Shown here piece after piece: positions 1 through 8,146 of a stretch of DNA of 64,000 nt. Location: assembly GCA_003550325.1 (NCBI GenBank), contig QKWP01000136.1, positions 406,439 through 470,438 of the forward strand, read 5' to 3'. Source of the DNA: Gigaspora rosea (lineage: Eukaryota > Glomeromycota > Glomeromycetes > Diversisporales > Gigasporaceae). A program made the translations under genes and the position numbers. The notes under the pieces were generated by a model. It was given only the letters and a program-made list of their open reading frames with translations, made no database searches and had not been told where the DNA came from. Positions within the stretch are counted from its first letter, which is position 1, and the number at the start of each line of letters is the position of its first letter.

Positions 1-72
1 TATCGTAACTAATTACCTTTTGTATTAATTATGTCACCATATCCTCCTAATACCTACCCAATGTGATCATGT

Positions 73-152
73 TGTTATAGAATGAGTTCCACTATTATTT
101 TATTTAATGTATTTTCTAGTATTATTTTAATTATATTTTATTGGATTATTTG
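73..152 (+). repeat. Truncated LTR 5' end, inverted relative to the LTR at 1097-1733
   Basis: This begins TGTTATAGAATGAG and matches the reverse complement of the end of the minus-strand LTR (about 1650-1733) for roughly 80 bp with only a few differences. The match stops abruptly after TTGGATTATT. It therefore looks like the first part of an LTR of the same family lying head-to-head with the complete one. Whether it is a second truncated insertion or an internal inversion cannot be told from the window. Confidence 0.7.
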
Positions 153-1077
153 GAATGAATAAGTGGTGGGAGGTGGTTTTAGAAGTAAGTTTGAAACAAA
201 GAGTTGGGGGTTAGAGGTAGATTTGAAAGTTAGGTTAGGTTTAGGGTTATGAGGATAAAGTAGATAGAACAGGTGTCTAGAGATCGAGTTTAATGATAAA
301 TAATTTTTTTTTTAAAATAGTTGGGTTTAGAGGTTAGAAATTAGAAGTAGTTTTGGGCTTGGGTAAATGTATTAAATTAAATTAAAATATATTAAATAAA
401 GAGATAAGTAAATAATAAGTAATAAATGTTTTGTTATATAGTGGGTATTTGGAGTCAGATTTGCAAAGTTGGGTTTAATATAGTCGGATTTTAGTGAAAT
501 TGGATTTGTGGTAACAGTAGGATTTGATGAATTTGGAATTTGTAGGTTGGGTTTAAGTGAATGTAGAATGTGGTAGGTTTGGGATTTTGTAGAGTTGGAG
601 ATTTGGTGAGAACCAAATTTTAAGAGGGGGGAGGTTTTTCATTTTATAAAAATTTTCATTAATAAACTATTAAACTGTGTCTAAAAAAAAACTAAATAAC
701 TAAATGGGGTGCTACAAAAGCAGAGGCTTCATATATGCCCTTCTGAACGAATTTCTTTCAATTCGACAGGAAAATACCGGTGCAACAAATGCAAGAGGTT
801 TCAAGTATGCCCTTCTGAACAAATCTCTTTTAATTCGACAGGAAAACCAAAAGCTATTACTCCTTGGTAATAGTCAGACGTAAATAAAAGAAATAATCTT
901 TCTCAACAAAAAAAGAAGGAGTGGATTCAACTTAATGTTTCTACTCTTCAATATTTGAACAATGTTCCTGGCTGCTTTAATTTTCAAAGAGGATGGGAGG
1001 GGAAGAAGGTCCTAAAAGTTCTGACTGGTTTTAATATTTCCAACAATTTTAATGCTTTCTGGGTATTTTTAATGATT
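153..1077. other. Interior of decayed LTR element, no ORF; contains a 70-bp tandem duplication
   Basis: There is no convincing coding sequence on either strand. Positions 724-776 and 794-847 are a degenerate direct repeat sharing TATGCCCTTCTGAAC and AATTCGACAGGAAAA. The stretch 150-600 is unusually rich in GGGTTTAG/TTGGGTTTA-like words on the plus strand. As it follows the minus-strand LTR and PBS, part of it is presumably the leader or interior of that element. Confidence 0.45.
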
Positions 1078-1093
1078 CCGCCAGAAGGCACCA
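1078..1093 (-). other. Primer-binding site of the minus-strand LTR element
   Basis: The reverse complement reads TGGTGCCTTCTGGCGG, starting a few bases inside the LTR end. It is identical over 16 nt to the PBS of the full-length element at 7845-7860. It would pair with a tRNA 3' end ending GGCACCA; I do not assign the tRNA. This fixes the LTR at 1097-1733 as a 5' LTR on the minus strand. Confidence 0.7.
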
Positions 1094-1399
1094 AAATGTT
1101 ACAAGTGGTATAGCCTTCTTAATATACCACTAGTAACATAGCACACGGCAACAGGGATCTTGTAGGGTCAGAGAAGATATGAAGTGATGTGGAAGTGGAA
1201 TGTTTCCTTACTGTGGCAGTTTGATATATTTTACTCAAAGAACAGGAGTGTATTTAGTTGGGCAAAGATATATTTTATTTAAGTACATTACAAGACTTTG
1301 CTACAAGACTATCTATAGGTTTCTGTGCCTAAAGAATTCCTATAACTAAAGAATTGCAGGGAACAAATCCTAAAGATAAGAAAGGATAAAAGCTAGGGT

Positions 1400-1406
1400 T
1401 TATATA
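1400..1406 (-). promoter_or_regulatory. TATA box of the minus-strand LTR
   Basis: On the minus strand the sequence is AGATATATAAACCC. The same 14-mer context occurs in both LTRs of the full-length element (TATATAA at 7504 and 16236), which supports a conserved promoter core. Confidence 0.55.
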
Positions 1407-1441
1407 TCTTTTTACAGCTAGTAGTTACAATAGTACAAAAT

Positions 1442-1578
1442 GGCAGAAATAGTAGAAATAGTAGAAATGGTAGAAATAGTAGAAATAGTAGAAATGGTAG
1501 AAATGATAGAAATGGTAGAAATGGTAGAAATGGTAGAAATAGTAGAAATGTTAGAAATGGTAGAAATGGTAGAAATGG
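1442..1578. repeat. 9-bp minisatellite (GTAGAAATR), about 16 copies, inside the LTR
   Basis: These are tandem units of GTAGAAATA/GTAGAAATG with few variants. The array lies immediately upstream, in minus orientation, of the LTR TATA box. That is the same place occupied by an unrelated 10-bp array in the other LTR family. Confidence 0.9.
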
Positions 1579-1733
1579 TTAAACATGTTACTCGTACTTC
1601 TAACTAAGCTATTTATAATCAATAATACAAAATAATAATAAAATAAGATAATAAAATAATCCAATAAAACATAATTAAAAATAATACTAGAAAATACATT
1701 AAAGAAAATAATAGTGGAACTCATTCTATAACA

Positions 1734-1883
1734 ATGTATACCACTTGATCATTTCCATACCCTTTTTTGACAACCTTCACTGCACTAACGTGATTATTCA
1801 CCTCTTCAACCATATATTTATTTTGGTCATCTGTAACATCTGCGAACCAAGTATAAGGCGGTTCCAAAATTAAGCGAAAATTA
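1734..1883 (-). pseudogene. Coding-looking exon fragment abutting the LTR
   Basis: The minus strand is open for 50 codons from about 1883 into the LTR, with a protein-like composition unlike surrounding AT-rich frames. Readable parts include PPYTWFADVTDDQNKY, then MVEEVNNHVSAVKV, then KKGYGNDQVVY. The frame stops at a TGA within the first bases of the LTR. I recognise no family. It may be an exon end interrupted by the retroelement; the other half is not identified. A chance open frame remains possible. Confidence 0.35.
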
Positions 1884-2096
1884 CTATGTATACATATGTG
1901 TATATATATTTGTTTTGAATATAAAAGCTACTGTACATTTTTAACTGCCGCAAAAATTTTATTCTTTTTAATAATTGTTACTAAAAATTGAAATTATCAC
2001 TGTATAATCAAAGGATAAATAGATAAATACTTGGTTTTAGTTGCATTATGATGATCTAATTTTAAGTAAAAATTTGATTTTATATATAATTTCTGA

Positions 2097-2191
2097 TCTA
2101 GTAGTCAGAGCTAGATAATTTTGGTACCATTCGATTCGTCTCTTTGAGACAAATCGAATGGTACTAAAATTATCTGATTCCAATCACTGGA
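2097..2191. repeat. Long hairpin with 46-nt arms
   Basis: The two arms around a TTT centre (2143-2145) are complementary with scattered mismatches. The core AGATAATTTTGGTACCATTC pairs with its complement at about 2146-2178. It may be a tiny foldback MITE or a hairpin-RNA source. No ORF is present. Confidence 0.75.
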
Positions 2192-3364
2192 TTATAAGAT
2201 ATCTCACCTGATCACAATACTCCCCTTCCTTATAGAACAAAACACATGTTTTATAATAGTAAAATTTTAATAAAGTATATATTTAAAAAAATTTATACTT
2301 CTATATATTATAATGTTTCTCTGAGTTGGATCAAATTTCCTTGAATTACACAAAATAGTTAATTTTAATTGGTCAATATCATATGATCATTATATAATTT
2401 TGTAAATAACTTTAAACCCCTAAAATTTAAATCTTTATAACTTGATATACTTAACCAATTTTAATAATTATACTATTTTTAAAATCAAAAAAAACTGCTC
2501 TATAATTTTATTAAATAGTTCAAAAATAATTTGCTTAAAAAAATTTTACAAAATTTTAAAAAGAAAAAATCAATATCATGAATTTATATATAATTTGCAA
2601 TTTGTACCCCCTATCCTTAAAGTACAAAAGATGGTTTCTTATGCAGATTATCAATTTTTTGGCAAAATGAACTTTTGTTTTGAAGTTTTCTAGTTATGTA
2701 ATGTTATACAAAATCTTGAAATCTAATTAGTAGTCTGAACTAACCTATCATACATTTTGTACTTGCTCACAACAACAATAATGCAAATAATCAAAATGCT
2801 GCAATAATTACAGAAATAGTATAATAATCACAGAAATTATATAATTTTTGCATATTCAAATCATATTTTTTGGTTATGACCAATAAAAGTATTAAAGCAA
2901 ACAGATTCAGAAAAAAGCAAACATACTCAAAATAGAAGAATAAAGCAAGAAAAAATAAACATCTAATTCCAGTGACATAAAGAATGTGTTTATTAACATT
3001 TTTATTACTGGTATTTTTCTTTATACTTTAATTCTGGATCTGTTTGCTCTAACATTTTCTTTTCTTTATATTTAAATCTTTGGTCTGTTTGCTTAAAATT
3101 TTTAATTAGTTGTATTCAAAAAAGCGACAAAATTATATTACAATCAAATATTTATATAGGATATTACATAATCCCATAATTATCAATTTACAATATTAAT
3201 CATAAAAATGCTATAATAATCATGGAAATTTAGTCAGGTATATACCAAATGTGGCAATTAAGTTCTAGAATAATTACTATATAGATTAGCAAATTTGATT
3301 GACCCTGCCATATTATTTACATCCACTTCTATAAAAGGTTTCATGAAATTTTAAATATTTGGAG
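2192..3364. other. AT-rich intergenic DNA with one weak foldback
   Basis: No gene is recognised. An 83-codon open frame near 2442 has low-complexity AT-driven composition and no domain. At 2892-3052 a foldback occurs: TTAAAGCAAACAGATTCAG at the left pairs with TTCTGGATCTGTTTGCTCTAA at the right. It is probably a decayed MITE. Confidence 0.5.
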
Positions 3365-3604
3365 AGACATCAATAGAAAAAGGACAAATCATTTTTAGTA
3401 ACTTTTTTTAAAATTTTAATTAAAATAACTTGACAACTACTAAATTAAATTTAATAAATTTTTTTTTGCTTTAATTCTATAACTATAAAAAATTAAAATA
3501 AAAAAATTTTGATTAAATTTGGTTAAGTAGTTGTTAAGTTATTTTAGCTTAAAGTTGAAAAAATTTTTACTTAAAATAGATTTGACACTTTTCTATTAAT
3601 GTCC
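3365..3604. mobile_element. MITE with about 80-bp inverted repeats
   Basis: The left end (GACATCAATAGAAAAAGGAC...AACTTGACAACTACT) and the right end (AGTAGTTGTTAAGTTA...CTTTTCTATTAATGTC) are inverted copies over about 80 bp with mismatches. It has no coding capacity and no clear target duplication. Confidence 0.6.
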
Positions 3605-3841
3605 CATTTGTCTACTACTAAATAATAAGGTAGCTGCATGATGTCATCGCACAAAACCAGGAATGGAGAGGCATTTTTTTGAATATGAAATTTAATTTGG
3701 TAATGATATTAAAAATTATTATGAAAAGAACAATAAATTATTTCGTTAATAGTTCTACCTTTATATAAAAAAAATCAAATTTAATCTCTTATATAAAACA
3801 TATATTAATATAGGAATTATGCATATATTTTTAAAACAAAA

Positions 3842-4278
3842 TCGTACAATAAAGCATTATCTTCAAGGCTTTAATGATAATCATAAGATGTTATCACACA
3901 ATGCCAACATTTTTTCAATAAGCAGACCAAGTTAACAGTATTTTTAAGAGCAATATATAAAGATATTGTTTATGTATTAAGAAATATCTTTGTTTAAAAT
4001 ATTACCTTATTTGTGTGGCAATAAATTCACCTAATTTAGCATGACAGATCTTAACAAATATTATTAGAACAAGATCATACAAGATAGTATTATTCTCAAG
4101 ATTTTGATGAAATCACAAAATTTTATCATACAATTCAAATATTATTTCTCAACAAGCTTTAGCAGAGAGATTTAAGCAAATCAAGTTAAGGTATTTTGAC
4201 GAGAACTAGAGAAGATATTGTTTATGTATTAAGAAATTTCTTCACTCAAATTTATTACATATTTGTATGGTGATAAAT
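3842..4278. repeat. Degenerate direct repeat, two units of about 220 bp
   Basis: The two units share ordered words such as AAGATATTGTTTATGTATTA followed by AGAAAT, which occurs near 3960 and near 4212. Other shared words are TCTCAAGATTTTGATGA-like and AACAAGC. It is an old duplication with no ORF. From 4279 to 5359 I see nothing beyond AT-rich DNA. Confidence 0.55.
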
Positions 4279-5359
4279 GTACAGTACACTATTATTACCT
4301 TATTTAGCAAGTGACATTTATCCTCACATATCAGATATATGGAAAATATTAACAATCACGTATACAGTCTTAACAATACATAATGAGTATATTGTGATGG
4401 CAAGCTCTCTAAGCCACGCTTTATTTAGTTAATTCCTGTTTTAAACTGCAAGAACAAATCGATTTATAGAACCTTCCTAAACTACAGGTATATACTAAAC
4501 CATTTTTAGTAAAGATGAAAAAAGGACGAAAAAAAATGAATTAGACATACTGGCTTGTAAATAAAAGGTATCTATTAAACTATCTTAAGTAATTTTGAAA
4601 AGGGAAAAAATAAAATTTTTAAAAAAAAATGCCTTAGTTGTCCATTCATTATTGAAGTGCTAGTTTTTTATACAATATTCACTTAACTACAGTAATCAGT
4701 GCTGTTATCAAATGGTTAATAACTTAAATGGTAAGCCATTTTAAAATACACAATACCTAATTCGATTTTAAAATTTTTAGCACCAATAACATAAAATATC
4801 AATATAGTATTTGATTGCCTAATTCGTACAACTAGAACTGTTGAATAGCTAAATAAATCACATGAATTTGACATTCAATCAGATCCTCGAATTCAGATAT
4901 AACCTTTTACTTCCTATTTAACCATGCACTTCGTTACACTCTGCTCCTGGTATATACAAATAGATAGTTTAAAGTATCTACTTTTGATCATCCCAATTAA
5001 TCCTGCATTTTAAGCTGCCTTCAAAAGGTAAATAAGACCTAAAGTTAAAAATATTTCTTAAAATTAGAAGAATAAATTTGTCAACTAAAATAATATTTCA
5101 AGTGAATTTTTTTTCTGTAGTGCTTGCTTGCCAAAAGCAAGCTTGGTTAAGCTATTGGGTCAATATCTAAAAATCACAGAAATAGTAACAATGCAAGTAG
5201 TTATGCAAACTCAGATCTGTTACATTCTACCAGGTTTGAAATATTTTAATAAATCCTGGGTATAGTAATTATATTGTAAAATTACATTTTATTAATAAAG
5301 ATTCATAGTATATATCTAGGTCTAAAACATAAGTGTTTATTATCGAAGGCAACTATTTA

Positions 5360-5488
5360 TACTAGGTGTCAAAAGTTTCTATATACAGTTCCTTTTTTAA
5401 AGTGACCTCCTATATAGAAATCATAATGATTATTTATGTAACACCTAAAAAAAGGGACCATATATAGAAACTTTTGGGACACCCAGTA
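5360..5488. mobile_element. 129-bp mariner-type MITE flanked by TA
   Basis: The left end TACTAGGTGTCAAAAGTTTC and right end (reverse complement TACTGGGTGTCCCAAAAGTTTC, read in two parts) are inverted copies of about 40 bp. They are bounded by TA dinucleotides at 5358-5359 and 5489-5490. Termini and TA duplication fit Tc1/mariner-type MITEs. Confidence 0.7.
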
Positions 5489-5490
5489 TA

Positions 5491-6041
5491 CTTCTTATTA
5501 TACTTTTATTGAATTTATAAATTAAAGTTATTTTGATTTATGAAGACATCCTAATATATGAACTTTTATTAGCTGAAGTATTCTATTTAAGTTTATGCAG
5601 CAATTAAAATAAATTATTTGATTTATGAATTATTTAATATAAACTATTCGTGCTTGAAGTAAGCTGCATTGGTTTATGAAATATTTAAAGTTATTTAGAT
5701 TATAAGAATTTTGGTATATAAACATTTATTAATTAAAGTATATACTTGGAGTAGCTGTTTAAACTTATATTATTATTATTTTAATTTAGGTGATAAATTT
5801 ATTAATTGAAGTATTTTGAATAAGTTATCAAATTTATTAAAGTTTTATGTTTGAATACAATATTTATAACCAAAGTAGAATTACTTAAAATAAATTATGT
5901 AATTTATTTTTGATTTTAAATAAATACACATAATTTTAAATTAATTATAACTATAAACACAAATTCTTTATAATATATATTGATATGAATATTCTAGAAG
6001 AAGAATCTAGAATAATTTAACTGATGATTATTACTAAATAA
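5491..6041. other. AT-rich intergenic DNA
   Basis: There is a loose internal repetition of TTTATGAA/TATTAAAGTTATTT-like words, but no gene, RNA or element boundary that I can support. Confidence 0.4.
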
Positions 6042-6335
6042 AGGGTCGTCTAAAGCCATATACCCACGTGACAATTTCGTATAAATCAACCAAACAGAGT
6101 CCCAAAATTTTGTTTACACGGATCAGCCCGAAGAAGTCAAAAAACAAAAAAAACGCAAGAACATAAAAACGGCATTCTAAACCTATCTTGGGCCATTAAT
6201 AAAAAATGTCGGGAAGGTAATTTTACCTATATTGGTCCTAAACCTAACACCAAAACTAATACTAAACAGACTATAATACGAATTTTAACTAAAATTTCAA
6301 AAAATCACGTGGGTACATGGCTTTAGCCATCCCCT
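6042..6335 (+). mobile_element. 294-bp MITE, 6-bp target duplication AAATAA
   Basis: The terminal repeats are about 30 bp. The left reads AGGGTCGTCTAAAGCC then ATATACCCACGTGA; the right is the inverse (TCACGTGGGTACATGGCTTTAGCC). AAATAA flanks both sides (6036-6041 and 6336-6341). The core contains GGATCAGCCCGA and CCTATCTTGGGCCATTAAT, shared with the elements at 6367-6648 and 33428-33824. Confidence 0.75.
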
Positions 6336-6366
6336 AAATAAGGTGCAATTATCAATAACCAAATTT

Positions 6367-6648
6367 GGGGAAGGTCTAAAGCCGTGTTCAGTCACATGTT
6401 TTTGATTTTTAATTAAAGTTAGGGTAAGGGTTAGTTTGGGGTTAGAGTTAGGGCATATCATATAGTAAAATTGTTCCTCTGACATTTTTTATTAATGCAC
6501 CAAGATGGGTTTGGACTGTTGTTTCTTGTATTTTTATGACTTTTGCTTTTTTTCGCTATTTTTGTCTCTTCGGTCTGATCCGTGTCGATCAAAATAAACA
6601 ATCCTATTGGCTCTATATCATGTGATAGACATGGCTTTTAATGACTCC
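6367..6648 (-). mobile_element. 282-bp MITE, same family, opposite orientation
   Basis: The ends GGGGAAGGTCTAAAGCC and GGCTTTTAATGACTCC are inverted repeats, flanked by AAATTT on both sides (6361-6366, 6649-6654). The core is the reverse complement of the neighbouring 6042 copy, e.g. TTATTAATGCACCAAGATGG and CGGTCTGATCCGTG. The two copies are separated by 31 bp and point in opposite directions. Confidence 0.75.
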
Positions 6649-6851
6649 AAATTTGGTATATGCCCTAACTGTAATAAGATGGTTGTAAAGCATGCGATAC
6701 CGCGCAGGACCAGTATGAATATGTGCACCAGGTAAGGGAAAACCTTTCAATTATAATTTTTTACTGGATTTAATCAATTTGATTTACTTTTCTGATACAA
6801 TATATAATTTATAAACAGAATTTAAATGATTATATTAATTATACACGTATT

Positions 6852-7034
6852 TTCTTGAAACACAAGCATTAAAATGAATAAATTAAACTTTGTACTAATT
6901 ACTGTTAATCATAATTCTTTTGAAACACAAATGTTAAAGTGAGCAGAATAAAACTTAAACTTTATACCCACACTGGTAATTTAATTATCTTGAAACACAA
7001 TCGTTAAAGTGAACTAAATTAAACTTCATACTCC
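6852..7034. repeat. Three degenerate tandem units of about 67 bp
   Basis: Each unit holds TTGAAACACAARYRTTAAA followed by a run of ATTAAACTT. The units start near 6852, 6919 and 6988. No ORF is recognised in 6649-7250. Confidence 0.6.
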
Positions 7035-7370
7035 TCTTACTTGCACTGTCATTGTAGCTACAGTACCAAATCACCAAATAAGAGATCTTTGTACTGCCTG
7101 AATAGCTGCCTGAATGGTTGTAGATCCCATCTGCACCTACTAAAAACCAAATCAACGATAATATATTACTCTAGAAAAAAAAATATTTTTTCCTTATATA
7201 GTTATAATAGTTCCATTTTAATAATTATATGTAATTACAACATTAACCAGTGTTATAGAATAGGTTTTAATTTTGGTAGAAATTAGTTAAGAAATTAGAA
7301 CTAAATAAGGAAAATTTTGTAATAACTGTATTTAGTAATAGTGATATGCGAAATTGATATGCAATAATAC

Positions 7371-7494
7371 TCAATGACGCTTAACGATGTTTAGCGACGC
7401 TTAACGACACTTAGTGACGCTTAACGACGCTTAGTGACGCTTAATGACGCTTAGTGATACTTAATGATGCTTAGCGACGCTTAGCGATGCTTAG
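7371..7494. repeat. 10-bp minisatellite GACGCTTARY, about 12 copies, in the 5' LTR
   Basis: The tandem decamers (consensus GACGCTTAAC/GACGCTTAGC) end about 10 bp upstream of the TATA box, a position suited to an upstream activating array. Several copies have lost their CpG (GATGC, GATAC, TGACGC). Confidence 0.93.
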
Positions 7495-7503
7495 CTCAAT
7501 AGA

Positions 7504-7510
7504 TATATAA
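7504..7510 (+). promoter_or_regulatory. LTR TATA box (TATATAA)
   Basis: It lies in AGATATATAAACCC just after the minisatellite. The same context occurs in the 3' LTR and in the related minus-strand LTR at 1400. It is probably the U3 promoter for the genomic transcript. Confidence 0.6.
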
Positions 7511-7844
7511 ACCCACCTTATTTCCCTTAGTTTTAGACAGATCCAGACATTGTATTTTATCTTTACTTTCATATTTATTATCCTCCTCCCTTATTATTAA
7601 TAAATGCTTGGGATTTCTAAGGAACAGACGCCTTGGAATAGCCCTCTTGTTAAATTAATAAACTGTCTATTATCTCTTATTGTTTTATATCGAACTGCCT
7701 TAGAGAAGTATGTAGTTTCTTACAGATATAAAAGAAACTATACTTCCCTCTTGCACACCGCTTCACGCCCAAAGTAAGGGATCTCAGGAGCCGTGTAATT
7801 GTTACTTTATCGGAATTAAAGAAGGCTTCCGGTACTGTAACATT

Positions 7845-7860
7845 TGGTGCCTTCTGGCGG
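7845..7860 (+). other. Primer-binding site
   Basis: TGGTGCCTTCTGGCGG lies 2 nt inside the 5' LTR. It is complementary to a tRNA 3' end of the form CCGCCAGAAGGCACCA. It is identical to the PBS of the minus-strand element at 1078-1093. The primer tRNA is not assigned. Confidence 0.8.
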
Positions 7861-8146
7861 AAACCTATTTAAATTATTGGATATTATTAAAGAATTTGGA
7901 AATCTTATTATTACTTTTGGCAGAAATTTAATCATTTTTTTTGGCTGTTACTAACCCCTTGCTGTTGATTGCACTCTTATTATTCTTTTACAACTTACTT
8001 GGAATTTTCTTTTTGTTGGATACTAACTATTTACTATATTTTGGAGATTAAAATTTTGTTAACAACTTACTACTAACCTTTTATTTTGGAGGTATTTTAT
8101 TATTCTTTTATTAGTTTCCTTAAGACTTGGGAACTGCCTTTTCTAT

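Larger units (their letters stand above)
1097..1733 (-). mobile_element. LTR (637 bp) of a gypsy-like retroelement, minus strand
   Basis: On the minus strand it starts TGTTATAG and ends TAACA, with the PBS directly inside. It shares its first bases, its TATA word and its PBS with the LTRs of the full-length element at 7251-16574, but most of the sequence differs, so it is a related family. The inner end (1097-1139) is a near-perfect hairpin: TGTTACAAGTGGTATA, a 10-nt spacer, then its complement with one mismatch. A 9-bp minisatellite lies upstream of its TATA box. Confidence 0.75.
7251..7842 (+). repeat. 5' LTR (592 bp)
   Basis: It starts TGTTATAGAATAGG and ends CGGTACTGTAACA. It contains a 10-bp minisatellite (7371-7494), a TATA box at 7504 and AATAAA-like words near 7598 and 7655. 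Relative to the 3' LTR, its minisatellite shows many C-to-T/G-to-A changes (GATGT, GACAC, GATAC for GACGC). Confidence 0.93.

Noticed and set aside
6420-6455. TTAGGG-like words, also at 240, 38520 and 44925, as interstitial telomere repeats
   Set aside because: They are irregular (GTTAGGGTAAGGG, GTTAGAGTTAGG) and belong to MITE cores. There is no regular hexamer array.
7371-7494. Minisatellite in the LTR as a CRISPR-like array
   Set aside because: Units are 10 bp with no spacers, and the context is a eukaryotic LTR.
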